In this document: positions 34,636 through 43,741 of the stretch, piece by piece | Layout: each line of letters opens with the position of its first letter | Position numbering within the stretch: position 1 is the first letter of the stretch | Assembly (NCBI GenBank): GCA_020632955.1 | Contig: JACKEO010000014.1 | Location: forward strand, 1 to 64,000 | Direction: 5' to 3' | Source: Alphaproteobacteria bacterium | GTDB taxonomy: Bacteria > Myxococcota_A > UBA796 > GCA-2862545 | DNA: 64,000 nucleotides | Notes under the pieces: generated by a model | Seen by the model: only the letters and a program-made list of their open reading frames with translations | Told to the model about the DNA's origin: nothing | Database searches by the model: none | Made by a program: the position numbers and the translations under genes

Positions 34636-36297
34636 ATGTGCGGCATCTTCGCCTTCCTGGACATCCAGGGCGATCCCACCGAGGCCCGTGAGGCGGCGGT
34701 CCGCCAGGCCCGGGTGCTGCGCCACCGCGGCCCCGACTGGAGCGGCGTGTGGACGGGGGGCCGCGCCGTGCTGGCGCACGAGCGCCTGTCGATCGTCGAC
34801 GTGCTCCACGGCGCGCAGCCGCTCGTGGACGACGGCGGCGCCGCGCTGGCCGCGAACGGCGAGATCTACAACCACCTGGAGCTGCGGGCGGGCCTGAAGC
34901 AGCCCCACCTGTTCCGCACGGACTCGGACTGCGAGGTCATCCTCCCGCTGTGGCGCGAGAAGGGGGAGGCCTTCCTCGACGAGCTCCGCGGCATGTACGC
35001 CTTCGTGCTCGTGGACGGGTCCACCGGCGGCTGGATGATCGCCCGCGACCCGATGGGCATCATCCCGCTCTACGTGGGCACCACCCGCGACGGCACCCTG
35101 GCGGTGGCCTCGGAGCTCAAGGCCCTGCTGGACGTGTGCACCTCGGTGCAGGTCTTCCCGCCCGGTCACGTGCAGACCCACCGCGACGCCGCCCCCCGGC
35201 GCTGGTGGACGCGGGACTGGTTCGAGGTGGACGCCCTGGACGACGGCCCCTTCGAGCCGTCGATGCTGCGCGAGGCCCTGGCCGACGCGGTGCACAGCCA
35301 CCTCATGTCGGACGTGCCGTACGGCGTGCTGCTCTCGGGCGGGCTCGACAGCTCGGTGGTGTCGGCCCTGGCCGCGAAGATGGCGGCCACGCGCATCGAG
35401 TCGGGCGACAAGGAGGCGGCCTGGTGGCCGCGCCTGCACAGCTTCTCGATCGGCCTGGAGGGCAGCCCCGACCTGGCGGCGGCCCAGGTGGTGGCCAAGG
35501 CGCTGGGCACGGCCCACCACGGCTTCACCTTCACGCTGCAGGAGGGCCTCGACGCCCTGCGCGACGTGATCTGGCACCTCGAGACCTTCGACGTCACCAC
35601 GATCCGCGCGTCCACGCCGATGTACCTGATGGCCCGCCGCATCAAGGCCATGGGCGTGAAGATGGTGCTGTCGGGGGAGGGGTCCGACGAGATCTTCGGC
35701 GGCTACCTGTACTTCCACAAGGCGCCCAACGCGGTGGAGTTCCACGAGGAGCTGGTGCGCAAGCTCCAGTCCCTGCACCTCTACGACTGCCTGCGCGCGA
35801 ACAAGTCGATGAGCGCCTGGGGGGTGGAGGCCCGCGTGCCCTTCCTCGACAGCCGCTTCCTCGACACCGCGATGCGGGTGCACCCGCGCCACAAGCTCTG
35901 CGGCGGCGGCGTCATCGAGAAGCGCATCCTCCGCGAGGCCTTCGAGGGCTGGATCCCCGACCCGGTGCTCTGGCGCCAGAAGGAGCAGTTCAGCGACGGC
36001 GTGGGCTACGGCTGGATCGACGCCCTGCGCGACCACGCCGCCGCCCGCGTCACCGACCGCGAGCTGGCCCAGGCCCCCCACCGCTTCCCCCTGGGCACCC
36101 CGGCCACGAAGGAGGCCTACCTCTACCGGGCGATCTTCGAGGAGCACTTCCCCCTGCCCAGCGCGGCCGCCACCGTCCCCGGCGGCCCCAGCGTGGCCTG
36201 CAGCACCCCCACCGCCATCGCCTGGGACGAGGCCTTCAAGACCATGGCCGACCCGAGCGGGCGGGCGGTGAGGGGGGTGCACAAGGACGGGTACTGA
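34636..36297 (+). CDS. asnB: Glutamine-hydrolysing asparagine synthetase
   Basis: A 553-residue cytosolic enzyme making asparagine from aspartate, glutamine and ATP. Cys2 is the glutaminase nucleophile (MCGIFAF), followed by RHRGPDWSG, LAHERLSIVD and NGEIYNH. The synthetase half has the PP-loop SGGLDSS (about 234-240), VLSGEGSDEIFGGYLY and GVEARVPFLD. The length fits the AsnB class of E. coli rather than larger secondary-metabolite homologues. AGGAG lies upstream of ATG 34636. It stands alone in its transcription unit; repeat element C begins 12 nt after its stop. Confidence 0.95.
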   Translation: MCGIFAFLDIQGDPTEAREAAVRQARVLRHRGPDWSGVWTGGRAVLAHERLSIVDVLHGAQPLVDDGGAALAANGEIYNHLELRAGLKQPHLFRTDSDCEVILPLWREKGEAFLDELRGMYAFVLVDGSTGGWMIARDPMGIIPLYVGTTRDGTLAVASELKALLDVCTSVQVFPPGHVQTHRDAAPRRWWTRDWFEVDALDDGPFEPSMLREALADAVHSHLMSDVPYGVLLSGGLDSSVVSALAAKMAATRIESGDKEAAWWPRLHSFSIGLEGSPDLAAAQVVAKALGTAHHGFTFTLQEGLDALRDVIWHLETFDVTTIRASTPMYLMARRIKAMGVKMVLSGEGSDEIFGGYLYFHKAPNAVEFHEELVRKLQSLHLYDCLRANKSMSAWGVEARVPFLDSRFLDTAMRVHPRHKLCGGGVIEKRILREAFEGWIPDPVLWRQKEQFSDGVGYGWIDALRDHAAARVTDRELAQAPHRFPLGTPATKEAYLYRAIFEEHFPLPSAAATVPGGPSVACSTPTAIAWDEAFKTMADPSGRAVRGVHKDGY

Positions 36298-36309
36298 GGG
36301 AACGTCGGT

Positions 36310-36566
36310 CAGCCGCCACAGAGGCACAGAGGCCACGGAGGGGTGCACAGAGCCTGGGGCCCCGCGGCAGCCCGCATCAGCCCGGCACCACGATCACCCT
36401 CTGTGCCTCCCCAAGCGGCGCGGCAACGCGCCGCCCACCAACGCGCCGCCTCGCCCCGACGCCCCCAGACCCCTGGCACCACGGAACCCACCCAGGGAGC
36501 CACAGAGGCCCACCCCCGCCCCCCTCTGTGCCGGCCTCTGCGTCCTCTGTGCCTCTGTGGCGGCTG
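36310..36566 (-). repeat. ACAGAGG element, full copy C
   Basis: A 257-bp copy with 23-bp perfect terminal inverted repeats, reversed relative to copies B and D: the GGAACCCACCCAGGGAGCC block is the complement of theirs, and GCGGCGCGGCAACGCGCC marks the internal hairpin. It occupies the gap between the convergent asnB and LamG lipoprotein genes. No coding content is supported; open frames here are repeat translations. Confidence 0.9.
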
Positions 36567-36584
36567 CCGCCCCCACCACGACGA

Positions 36585-37751
36585 TCAAGGCACCCACCCG
36601 TCCGTGTCGAAGGTGTCGGTGGGTCCGTTGACGTCGCACGTGGACCGGGGGGACAGGGTGGTGGTGCCGCGGACGACGAGCCAGTGGTCGTTCGTGGTGG
36701 CGTCGGGGATGCCCTTGTCGGCGCTTCCGGGGACGTCCTGCAGGGCCTGGAAGTGCCAGAGGGCGGACGTGTCGGGGGTGACGAAGAGGTAGAGCGGCGG
36801 GGTGACGATGCCGTTGTAGGCGACGCCGCTCGAGATGCGCACCTCGTCCACCCAGCCCTCGAGGCGGTCGTACAGTCCGGAGCCCGCGTCGAGGCCGGCG
36901 CCGATGGTGACGAAGGGCACGGTGACGTCGGTGCCGCGGGTGCTGGTGGTGCAGGTGCCCACGGGGGCGCCGTCCACGCGGAGCACCTTGGTGCCCGAGG
37001 TCTGGTCCCAGGTGCCGGCCACGTGGTGCCAGCGACCGTCGTCGGTGTAGTCGCCGGTGAGCACGCCGCAGGTGGCGTCGGCGGTGGCGGAGCTGGTGAC
37101 GAAGGCCACCTTGCCGGCGCCCTCGTAGCGCAGGGCGTAGTCCACGCGGCCGTCGTCCTGGGCCAGCGACGTGGCGCGCTGCACGATCACCTGGCGGTCG
37201 CGACCCCACAGGCGCACCCAGGCCTCCACGGTGAAGCTCTCGGCGAGCTTGGCGAGGGTGGGCTTGCCGCTGGCGGAGATCGCGGCCTCGATGGTGCTGC
37301 CGTCGAGCTCGAGGCCGCGGCAGGGGTCGCCCACCCGCGCCTCGGCGCTGCCCTGGAAGAGGCCGTCGGTGGTGGTGGCCGTGCACACCCAGGTCTGGCG
37401 GGCGTCGGTGGTGCCGGCGGGCACCGTGGCGTCGACGAAGCTGGTGGCCTTGCCGTCGCGGGTCCACGCCCAGCCGACGGGGCTGGTGGTGTCGGCGGTG
37501 CAGGTGAGGGCCTCGCCGGCGACGGGATCGGTGGGCGCGACCGTCACGGTGAGGGGCTGGGGCTGCACGCCGGAATCGCCCGAGTCACCGGAGTCGCCCG
37601 AGTCCCCGGAGTCGCCCGAGTCGCCGGTGTCGACCGTGTCGGCGGTGTCGCCCACCCGGTCGGTGTCGTCGGTGTCGAAGGGGTCCTTCGACGGAGGCAC
37701 GCAGGCGGCCAGGGCCAGCAGGGCGATCGCGGTCCGGGTGGGCGTGCGCAT
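36585..37751 (-). CDS. LamG-domain lipoprotein
   Basis: A 388-residue predicted surface lipoprotein with lipobox LLALAAC, an Asp/Thr then Asp-Ser-Gly repeat linker, an immunoglobulin-like segment (TVTVAPTDPVAGEALTCTADT) and a C-terminal concanavalin A/LamG-type domain (FTVEAWVRLWG, DGRWHHVAGTWDQTSG, KVLRVDGAPVGTC, GWVDEVRIS). Such domains usually bind carbohydrate or matrix polymers. TATGCT lies 19 nt before the ATG. There is no catalytic motif. Confidence 0.82.
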   Translation of the reverse strand: MRTPTRTAIALLALAACVPPSKDPFDTDDTDRVGDTADTVDTGDSGDSGDSGDSGDSGDSGVQPQPLTVTVAPTDPVAGEALTCTADTTSPVGWAWTRDGKATSFVDATVPAGTTDARQTWVCTATTTDGLFQGSAEARVGDPCRGLELDGSTIEAAISASGKPTLAKLAESFTVEAWVRLWGRDRQVIVQRATSLAQDDGRVDYALRYEGAGKVAFVTSSATADATCGVLTGDYTDDGRWHHVAGTWDQTSGTKVLRVDGAPVGTCTTSTRGTDVTVPFVTIGAGLDAGSGLYDRLEGWVDEVRISSGVAYNGIVTPPLYLFVTPDTSALWHFQALQDVPGSADKGIPDATTNDHWLVVRGTTTLSPRSTCDVNGPTDTFDTDGWVP

Positions 37752-37849
37752 GGGTCCTCCGGGGCCGGGAGCATAGCCGCGCCGCCAGGGACCGGCCCGG
37801 GGCGGTGCCGGCGCTGCCGTGGTAGTCTGTGCCGTCGGACGGCAGGATC

Positions 37850-39670
37850 ATGACGGCGCTCGCCACTTCCCACGACGTACCGGACGCCGACCTCGGATGG
37901 CTCCGGTCGATCCTCACCGATCTGGCGGCCGTCACCTCCGGCCTGTCGGGCTGGGAGGTGGCCCTCTGGGAGGGCGGGGTGCGCGTCACCCTGCAGGCCG
38001 ATCAGCAGGTCCACCTCGACCTGCACGCGCGCGTCGAGGGCAACAGCTACGCGTCCACGCCGTCGCTGTCGCTCTTCGCCCGGCTCGACGGCGACATGAC
38101 CTACGCCACCAAGTGCGTGGTGGAGGACTTCGTCGCGGCCCTGCGCGCGGCCGACGACGGCAGCCTCACGCTGGCGAAGGGCGAGCACGTCCACGTCGAC
38201 GCCCCCGTCGACCGCGACGACGCCCCGCTCACCCTGCAGGACGTGCTCGCCTGGAACAGCGCGGCCCAGCAGTACCGGGAGCGGCTGCACATGTGCAGCT
38301 TCTTCGCGCTGAAGACCATCCTCACCGACGATCTCTACCCCCACGTCTGCCTGGGCTCGCCCATCGCCGAGGAGGAGATCAAGGAGAGCTGGCGCGAGGT
38401 GGACCGGCTCATGCGGGCCGGCCGCGCCCCCGACAAGCTCGGCATCTACGTGCACGTGCCCTACTGCACGGTGGAGTGCGGCTTCTGCTACTGCGGCAAG
38501 ACCCAGGAGTTCGACCGCGGCGACGTCGACCAGTACACGCTCAACCTCCTCGCCGAGCTCGAGGAGTACGGCGAGCTGGTGCAGGGCCAGCAGATCACGT
38601 CGGTCTACTTCGGCGGCGGCACGCCCTCGCTGCTCACCCCCGTGGCGATGCGGCGCATCTTCGAGACGCTCTACGAGCGCTACGACGTGCCCGAGGGCAC
38701 CCAGGTCATCTTCGAGGGCAACCCCGACTCGCTCAAGCCCAACAAGGTGGAGATCCTCGGCACGCTCGGGCGGGTCACGCGGCTCACCATCGGCATCCAG
38801 ACCCTCGACCCCACGGTGCAGGAGTACGTCAAGCGCTTCAACCGCAAGGAGGACATCGAGGCGGCCATCAAGGCGGCCAAGGACGTGGGCATCCCCCACG
38901 TGAACTTCGACTGCATCGCCGGCCTGCAGGGCCAGACGATGGACAGCTGGAAGCGCGACGTCGACTACCTGCTGTCGCTGGGTCCCGACAGCCTCCACAT
39001 CAACGGCTTCCGCCCGCTGCCGCGCACGCTCTACACCAAGCGCGGCCAGGCCCTGGAGCCCGGGCAGGAGGAGCTGCGCGACGCGATGATGCGCTGGGCC
39101 GAGGAGCGCCTCGAGGAGGTGGGCTTCTCCGAGACCCTGGGCCAGGGGCCGCACCGCACCCGCAACGCCGCCAACCTCCAGGAGTACGACCTGCGCACGC
39201 AGAACAGCTCGCTCCTGGGCTTCGGCTACCCCGCCCGGTCCCACAGCTTCGGCGGTTTCTACTACGTGCGCGACACCACCAAGGGCTTCGTGCCGTCGCT
39301 GCGTGAGCAGAACGCCGGCGAGCGCCGCTACTCGGGCATCCGCGCCGACCTCCGCGAGGAGATGCACAAGTACGTGGTCACCAACATCCGCGGCGGCTTC
39401 GACCGCGGCGACTTCCGCCGCCTCTTCGGCGAGGACGCGGTGGACGTGATGGCCGAGGGCTTCAAGGCCCTGCAGGATCTCGGCGCCGTGGAGATCACGC
39501 CCGAGCGGGTGCGCTTCCGCACCGGCCGCCAGGTCGACGCCCTGGTCTACCGCCTCTTCTTCTACAGCGACCAGATGGCGCGGCTGGCGATGGAGGCCTG
39601 GGGCAGCGAGTACGACCCGTCCGAGGACTACATGGCGCACCTCGAGTACCTCGTCCCGAAGGCGGACTGA
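37850..39670 (+). CDS. HemN-like radical SAM enzyme with N-terminal extension
   Basis: A 606-residue protein. About residues 1-195 are an extra domain I do not recognise. The radical SAM core follows: C205-TVE-C209-GF-C212 binds the 4Fe-4S cluster, then FGGGTPSLL, EGNPDSL, IGIQTLDPTVQEYVKRFNR and DCIAGLQGQT, all typical of the coproporphyrinogen dehydrogenase (HemN/HutW/ChuW) group. The C-terminal HemN-like helical region (MHKYVVTNIRGGFDRGDF) is present. Many relatives are not true HemN. The next gene, also radical SAM, starts 4 nt later, so a joint pathway is more likely than plain haem synthesis. Confidence 0.85.
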   Translation: MTALATSHDVPDADLGWLRSILTDLAAVTSGLSGWEVALWEGGVRVTLQADQQVHLDLHARVEGNSYASTPSLSLFARLDGDMTYATKCVVEDFVAALRAADDGSLTLAKGEHVHVDAPVDRDDAPLTLQDVLAWNSAAQQYRERLHMCSFFALKTILTDDLYPHVCLGSPIAEEEIKESWREVDRLMRAGRAPDKLGIYVHVPYCTVECGFCYCGKTQEFDRGDVDQYTLNLLAELEEYGELVQGQQITSVYFGGGTPSLLTPVAMRRIFETLYERYDVPEGTQVIFEGNPDSLKPNKVEILGTLGRVTRLTIGIQTLDPTVQEYVKRFNRKEDIEAAIKAAKDVGIPHVNFDCIAGLQGQTMDSWKRDVDYLLSLGPDSLHINGFRPLPRTLYTKRGQALEPGQEELRDAMMRWAEERLEEVGFSETLGQGPHRTRNAANLQEYDLRTQNSSLLGFGYPARSHSFGGFYYVRDTTKGFVPSLREQNAGERRYSGIRADLREEMHKYVVTNIRGGFDRGDFRRLFGEDAVDVMAEGFKALQDLGAVEITPERVRFRTGRQVDALVYRLFFYSDQMARLAMEAWGSEYDPSEDYMAHLEYLVPKAD

Positions 39671-39674
39671 GGTC

Positions 39675-40967
39675 GTGAGCGCCACCACGTCGCTGGCGGC
39701 GGCCGACCGCCGGACGCGCCGGGCCTCGCACTGGACCCCGGCCTTCCGCAAGCTGCTCGACCGGGCGGGCCTGCCCGAGGTGAGCCTGGAGGCGCGCGTG
39801 GGCGCGGGCCTGCAGCTCCTGATGCGCCACCCCGACGATCCGCTGGTGCTCCACGCCAGCCTCCACCCCGCCGGGGTGGGCCTGGACGGCCCGGTGGTCA
39901 CCGACACCACGGTGATGCGCTACACCGCCACCACCCACCCGCGGCCCTGGCGGTCGAAGGCGCTCAAGGCGGTGGCCATCGGCGCACGGCTCGTGGAGCG
40001 CGACACGGGCTGGCGGGGCTTCCTGCTCCACGCCCAGGAGCGCCCGATGGTGAGCCTGCCCTCCCTGGAGGGGGAGGCGGGGCGTCGCACCTCGGGCGCG
40101 AGCGTGCTCATCCGCCTGCTGGAGCCCTGCAACGCCGGGTGCGCCTTCTGCTCGTGCGTGGGCATCATGCCCGACCGCACCGAGTCGCTGGCCGACGTGG
40201 TGCGGCGGCTCGACGAGGCGCGTGCCGACGGCGTGGCCTCGGTGGTGTTCACGGGCGGCGAGCCGCTGCTGTCCCCCGACCTCGTCCCCGCGGTGCGCGA
40301 GGCCGCCGCGCGCGGCTTCGAGGACGTGGGCATCCAGACGAACGCCACGAAGCTCGACGACCCGGCGAAGGCCCAGGCGCTCGCCGAGGCGGGCCTGCGG
40401 TCGGCCTTCGTGTCGCTCCACGGCCACACCGCGGCGCTCCACGATCGCGTGCTGGTGCTCGAGGGCGCCTTCGCGCGGGCCACGGTGGGCATCGACAACC
40501 TGCTGGCGAACGGCGTCCTCGTGCGCCTCAACCACGTCATCTGCCGCGACAACGCCCCCCACGTCGCCGACTTCGCCCGCTTCGTCATCGACCGCTGGGG
40601 CAGCCGCGTGGCCGTCACCTGGTCCTTCGTCTCGCCCATCGGCGCGGCGCTGGAGCACCTCGAGGTCATCCCCCGCATCCTCGACGTGCGCGACCCCCTC
40701 GCCGAGGCCCTGGACGCCTGCGTGGCCGCTGGCGTCGACGTCGACGTCCCCGGACTCTGCGGCCTGCCCCGCTGCATCCTCCCCGCCCACGAGCACCTCT
40801 TCGCCGAGGCCCAGGACGAGGTCGCCCCCCCCGACCTCCCCACCCGCCGCAAGGTCGCCGCCTGCCGCACCTGCACCCGCAAGACCAGCTGCAGCGGCTA
40901 CTGGAGCGTCTACCTGGAGCAGTACGGCGAGGACGAGCTGGGGCCGCCGGAGGGGTGGGAGATCTAG
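39675..40967 (+). CDS. Radical SAM protein with C-terminal Cys-rich (SPASM-like) region
   Basis: A 430-residue enzyme starting at GTG 39675, 4 nt after the HemN-like gene. About residues 1-145 are an unrecognised N-terminal domain. The cluster motif is CNAGCAFC (Cys about 152, 156, 159), followed by VFTGGEPLLSPDL, GIQTNATKL and SLHGHTA. The C-terminus has LCGLPRCIL and CRTCTRKTSCSGYW, a Cys pattern like the auxiliary-cluster regions of SPASM/twitch proteins that modify peptides or small molecules. No precursor peptide is seen beside it. Repeat element D begins 23 nt after the stop. Confidence 0.85.
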   Translation: MSATTSLAAADRRTRRASHWTPAFRKLLDRAGLPEVSLEARVGAGLQLLMRHPDDPLVLHASLHPAGVGLDGPVVTDTTVMRYTATTHPRPWRSKALKAVAIGARLVERDTGWRGFLLHAQERPMVSLPSLEGEAGRRTSGASVLIRLLEPCNAGCAFCSCVGIMPDRTESLADVVRRLDEARADGVASVVFTGGEPLLSPDLVPAVREAAARGFEDVGIQTNATKLDDPAKAQALAEAGLRSAFVSLHGHTAALHDRVLVLEGAFARATVGIDNLLANGVLVRLNHVICRDNAPHVADFARFVIDRWGSRVAVTWSFVSPIGAALEHLEVIPRILDVRDPLAEALDACVAAGVDVDVPGLCGLPRCILPAHEHLFAEAQDEVAPPDLPTRRKVAACRTCTRKTSCSGYWSVYLEQYGEDELGPPEGWEI

Positions 40968-40990
40968 AGAGAGGGCCGTGGCGGGGGCGG

Positions 40991-41249
40991 CAGCCGCCAC
41001 AGAGGCACAGAGGGCGCAGAGGCCGGCACAGAGGGGGGCGGGGGTGGGGCTCTGTGGCTCCCTGGGTGGGTTCCGCGGGGCCTGGGGTCTGGGGGTGTCG
41101 GGGCGGGGCGTTGTCGTGGTGGGCGGCGCGTTGCCGCGCCGCTCGGGGAGGCACAGAGGGGATGGGCGTGGTGCCGGGTGCGTCCGGTCTGTCGTCGGGT
41201 CCCGGGCTCTGTGCACCCCTCTGCGTCCTCTGTGCCTCTGTGGCGGCTG
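40991..41249 (+). repeat. ACAGAGG element, full copy D
   Basis: A 259-bp copy in the same orientation as copy B, with perfect 23-bp ends and the shared GGCTCCCTGGGTGGGTTCCG and GGCGCGTTGCCGCGCCG segments. Unlike B, C and E it lies between two genes in the same direction; its right end is only 7 nt from the -10 of the next gene. It could therefore end one transcript directly before the next begins. Together with the promoter it accounts for the whole 314-nt gap. Confidence 0.9.
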
Positions 41250-41256
41250 TCCCTGC

Positions 41257-41262
41257 TACGCT
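41257..41262 (+). promoter_or_regulatory. Likely -10 element (GCTACGCTC)
   Basis: TACGCT lies 19 nt before GTG 41282, matching the spacing before the lipoprotein at 33419. Any -35 region would fall inside the right terminal repeat of element D, so the element may supply part of the promoter. Confidence 0.5.
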
Positions 41263-41281
41263 CCCCCCACGTGGAGGCGCC

Positions 41282-42298
41282 GTGCGGTGGTGGGTGCTGG
41301 TGGCGGCCGTGGGGTGTGCGGGCGAGCCTGCGGACGACGCGGGGAAGGCCGACACCGACGCGGTGGCGGACGACACGGATGGGGTCGGGGTCGACACCGA
41401 CGGGGCCGACACCGACGGGGACACCCAGGACACGGGGGACAGCGGCGACACCGGGGACAGCGGCGACTCGGGGATGCCCGTCGACACCGATCCGCCGCCG
41501 CCCGTGCCCACCTCGTCGGCGGACCTGAGGGCCACGGGGAGCCTGACGGTGACCTCGAGCTCCGGGACGCTGCAGACCACGTCGGGCTGTGCGCTGTCGT
41601 GGCAGCACTTCGTGCCGGACGGGGGATCCACGGCGCCGCTCGTGGTGCTCACCCACGGGCTGCAGCGCAGCGAGGCCCAGATGACCACCTGGGCGGCGCA
41701 CCTGGCGTCGTGGGGGCTGGAGGTGGTGACGCCGACGAGCTGCCACGCCTCCATCATCGACCTCGACCAGGAGCAGAACGGCCTCGACCTGATCGAGCTG
41801 GCCGCCGCCACGCGCGCCGGTCCCGTGATCTACGCGGGCCACTCCGCCGGCGGCCTCGCCTCGTGGGTGGCGGCCTCCCGGGATGCGAACGCGGTCGGAC
41901 TCTTCGGCCTGGACCCCGTGGAGTTCAACACCCTCGGCGCCACCGCCTCGCCCGACATCGGGGTGCGCACCTACGCGGTCACCGGCGACGACTCCACCTG
42001 CAACGGCTTCGGCAACCAGCCCGCCCTCATCGACGCCGTCGCCGGGTCCACCCGCCTGTACGTGGTCGACGCCGACCACTGCGACTTCGAGGTGCCCACC
42101 GGCCCCCTCTGCACCCTGGTGTGCGGCCGCAGCACCAACGCCCGCTTCACCGAGGTCGAGATCCGCGACACGGTGCGCGGCCTCCTCACGAGCGCCCTCC
42201 TCGACCTCGCCGGCCTCGACCCCACCGCCGCCGCCACCTGGTGGACCCCGGGAGGCGCCTGGTTCGACTGGATGGAGACGACGGGGAGGGTGCGGTAG
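41282..42298 (+). CDS. Alpha/beta-hydrolase lipoprotein
   Basis: A 338-residue predicted secreted lipoprotein. GTG 41282 follows GGAGG at a 4-nt spacing; the lipobox is VAAVGC. An Asp/Thr/Ser-Gly linker leads to an alpha/beta-hydrolase domain resembling the chlorophyllase/cutinase-like lipase group: VVLTHGLQRSEAQ (oxyanion region), the nucleophile Ser188 in AGHSAGG, Asp in LFGLDPVEF and His in VDADHCDFE. Cys pairs near the end probably form disulfides. The ester substrate is unknown. Element E begins 18 nt past the stop. Confidence 0.82.
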   Translation: MRWWVLVAAVGCAGEPADDAGKADTDAVADDTDGVGVDTDGADTDGDTQDTGDSGDTGDSGDSGMPVDTDPPPPVPTSSADLRATGSLTVTSSSGTLQTTSGCALSWQHFVPDGGSTAPLVVLTHGLQRSEAQMTTWAAHLASWGLEVVTPTSCHASIIDLDQEQNGLDLIELAAATRAGPVIYAGHSAGGLASWVAASRDANAVGLFGLDPVEFNTLGATASPDIGVRTYAVTGDDSTCNGFGNQPALIDAVAGSTRLYVVDADHCDFEVPTGPLCTLVCGRSTNARFTEVEIRDTVRGLLTSALLDLAGLDPTAAATWWTPGGAWFDWMETTGRVR

Positions 42299-42316
42299 GG
42301 GTTGGGGCGGATTCGT

Positions 42317-42561
42317 CAGCCGCCACAGAGGCACAGAGGGCGCAGAGGGGTGCACAGAGCCTGGGACCCTGCGGCGCACCGCAGCTGCCTGGCACGACGC
42401 CCGTCCTCTGTGCCTCCGCGAGCGGGCGGCAACGCGCCGTCCACCACGCCCCGACACCCCCAGACCCCAGGCCGCGCGGAACCCACCCAGGGAGCCACAG
42501 AGGCCCACCCCCGCCCCCCTCTGTGCCGGCCTCTGCGTCCTCTGTGCCTCTGTGGCGGCTG
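42317..42561 (-). repeat. ACAGAGG element, full copy E
   Basis: A 245-bp copy with perfect 23-bp terminal inverted repeats, same orientation as copy C. It lies between the convergent hydrolase and dnaJ genes. Both CACAGAGG flanks and the GGAACCCACCCAGGGAGCC block are conserved, while the central segment differs from C by small insertions and deletions. Confidence 0.9.
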
Positions 42562-42581
42562 CCGATCCGCCCCCCCATCTC

Positions 42582-43679
42582 TCAGGTCCCGAAGAGCTTG
42601 CTCCAGATGCCCTTCTCGCCCACCTTCTCGCCGTGGATCTCGGCGAGCTGCTCGAGGAGCTCGCGCTCCTCGCCGCTGACCTTCCGGGGGACCTCGACCA
42701 CGGTCATGACGTGGTGGGTGCCGCGGCCCCGGTGGCCTCGGGGGTCCTCGAGGCCCTGGCGGGGCAGGTCGAAGACCTTGCCGCTCGGGGTGCCGGCGGG
42801 GATGTCGAGGGACTCCTCGCCGTGGACGGTGGGGATGCGGATCGTGCCGCCGAGCACCATCGTCGGGTAGGGCACGCCGATCTGCACGAAGGTGTCCTGG
42901 CCCTCGCGCTTGAAGAGCTCGTGGGGCTTGACGTGGATGACCACGAAGAGGTCGCCGGGGGGGGCACCGGGGTCTCCGGCCTCGCCCTTGCCGGTGTACC
43001 GGAGGCGGATGCCGTGGTCGATGCCGGCGGGGACCTTCACCTCGAGGCTGGAGGTCTCGCGCTGCAGGCCGGAGCCGTGGCAGTCGGGGCAGCGGTCCTC
43101 GGGGCGCAGCACCGTGCCCTGGCCGCGGCACTGGGGACAGGTGGTGGCGATGCGCATGAAGCCGTGCTGCTGCGCCACCTGGCCGCGGCCGCCGCACATG
43201 CTGCAGCCGGTGCGCGACGCGCCGGGCTTGGTGCCCTTGCCGTCGCAGGTGCCGCAGTGCACCCGGCGGGGGACCTCCAGCTCCTTCGTGATGCCGTGGG
43301 CCGCCTCCATGAAGTCCACCTCCAGGTGGGCCTCCAGGTCGGCGCCGCGACGCACGCGCTGGCCGCCTCCGCCTCCGCCGAAGCCCCCGAAGGCGCCGCC
43401 GAAGATGTCGCGGAAGAGGTCGGAGAAGTCGGTGTAGCCGGGGTCGAAGCCGCGACCCTTCAGGCCGTCGTGCCCGAACTGGTCGTAGACGCCGCGCTTC
43501 TCGTCGTCCGAGAGCACCTCGTAGGCCTCGCTCGCCTCCTTGAAGGCGACCTCGGCCTCGGCGTCGCCCTGGTTGCGGTCGGGATGGAACTGCAGCGCCA
43601 GCTTGCGGTAGGCCTTCTTGATCTCGACCTTGGTGGCGCTGCGCTCGATGCCGAGCACCTCGTAGTAGTCACGCGGCAC
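42582..43679 (-). CDS. dnaJ: Chaperone protein DnaJ
   Basis: A 365-residue DnaK co-chaperone. The J domain has HPD at 32-34, then a Gly/Phe-rich linker. Four zinc motifs follow (CGTCDGKG, CSMCGGRG, CPQCRGQG, CPDCHGSG), then the substrate-binding C-terminal domains. GTG 43679 is chosen because the J domain begins at PRDYYEVLG and GGAGAGG lies just upstream; a start at 43718 would add 13 unrelated residues. It lies 62 nt downstream of dnaK and is probably cotranscribed. Confidence 0.96.
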   Translation of the reverse strand: MPRDYYEVLGIERSATKVEIKKAYRKLALQFHPDRNQGDAEAEVAFKEASEAYEVLSDDEKRGVYDQFGHDGLKGRGFDPGYTDFSDLFRDIFGGAFGGFGGGGGGQRVRRGADLEAHLEVDFMEAAHGITKELEVPRRVHCGTCDGKGTKPGASRTGCSMCGGRGQVAQQHGFMRIATTCPQCRGQGTVLRPEDRCPDCHGSGLQRETSSLEVKVPAGIDHGIRLRYTGKGEAGDPGAPPGDLFVVIHVKPHELFKREGQDTFVQIGVPYPTMVLGGTIRIPTVHGEESLDIPAGTPSGKVFDLPRQGLEDPRGHRGRGTHHVMTVVEVPRKVSGEERELLEQLAEIHGEKVGEKGIWSKLFGT

Positions 43680-43741
43680 GGCGGCCTCTCCGACCTGGGA
43701 GTGGGGGAGGCGCGGCACGCTGCCGCGCCCCCGTCACGAGC

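Noticed and set aside
34636..36297. asnB as part of a RiPP (lasso peptide) cluster
   Set aside because: It has the length and motifs of housekeeping asparagine synthetase, and no leader peptidase or precursor gene adjoins it.
36343..36792. Open frames within the repeat elements giving TEAQR- or LCASVA-type peptides
   Set aside because: These peptides are translations of the ACAGAGG repeat and recur identically at each copy; they are not proteins.
40968..41281. Search for a RiPP precursor beside the radical SAM pair
   Set aside because: The gap is occupied by repeat element D and a promoter; no short ORF with a binding site was found there or between the two genes.
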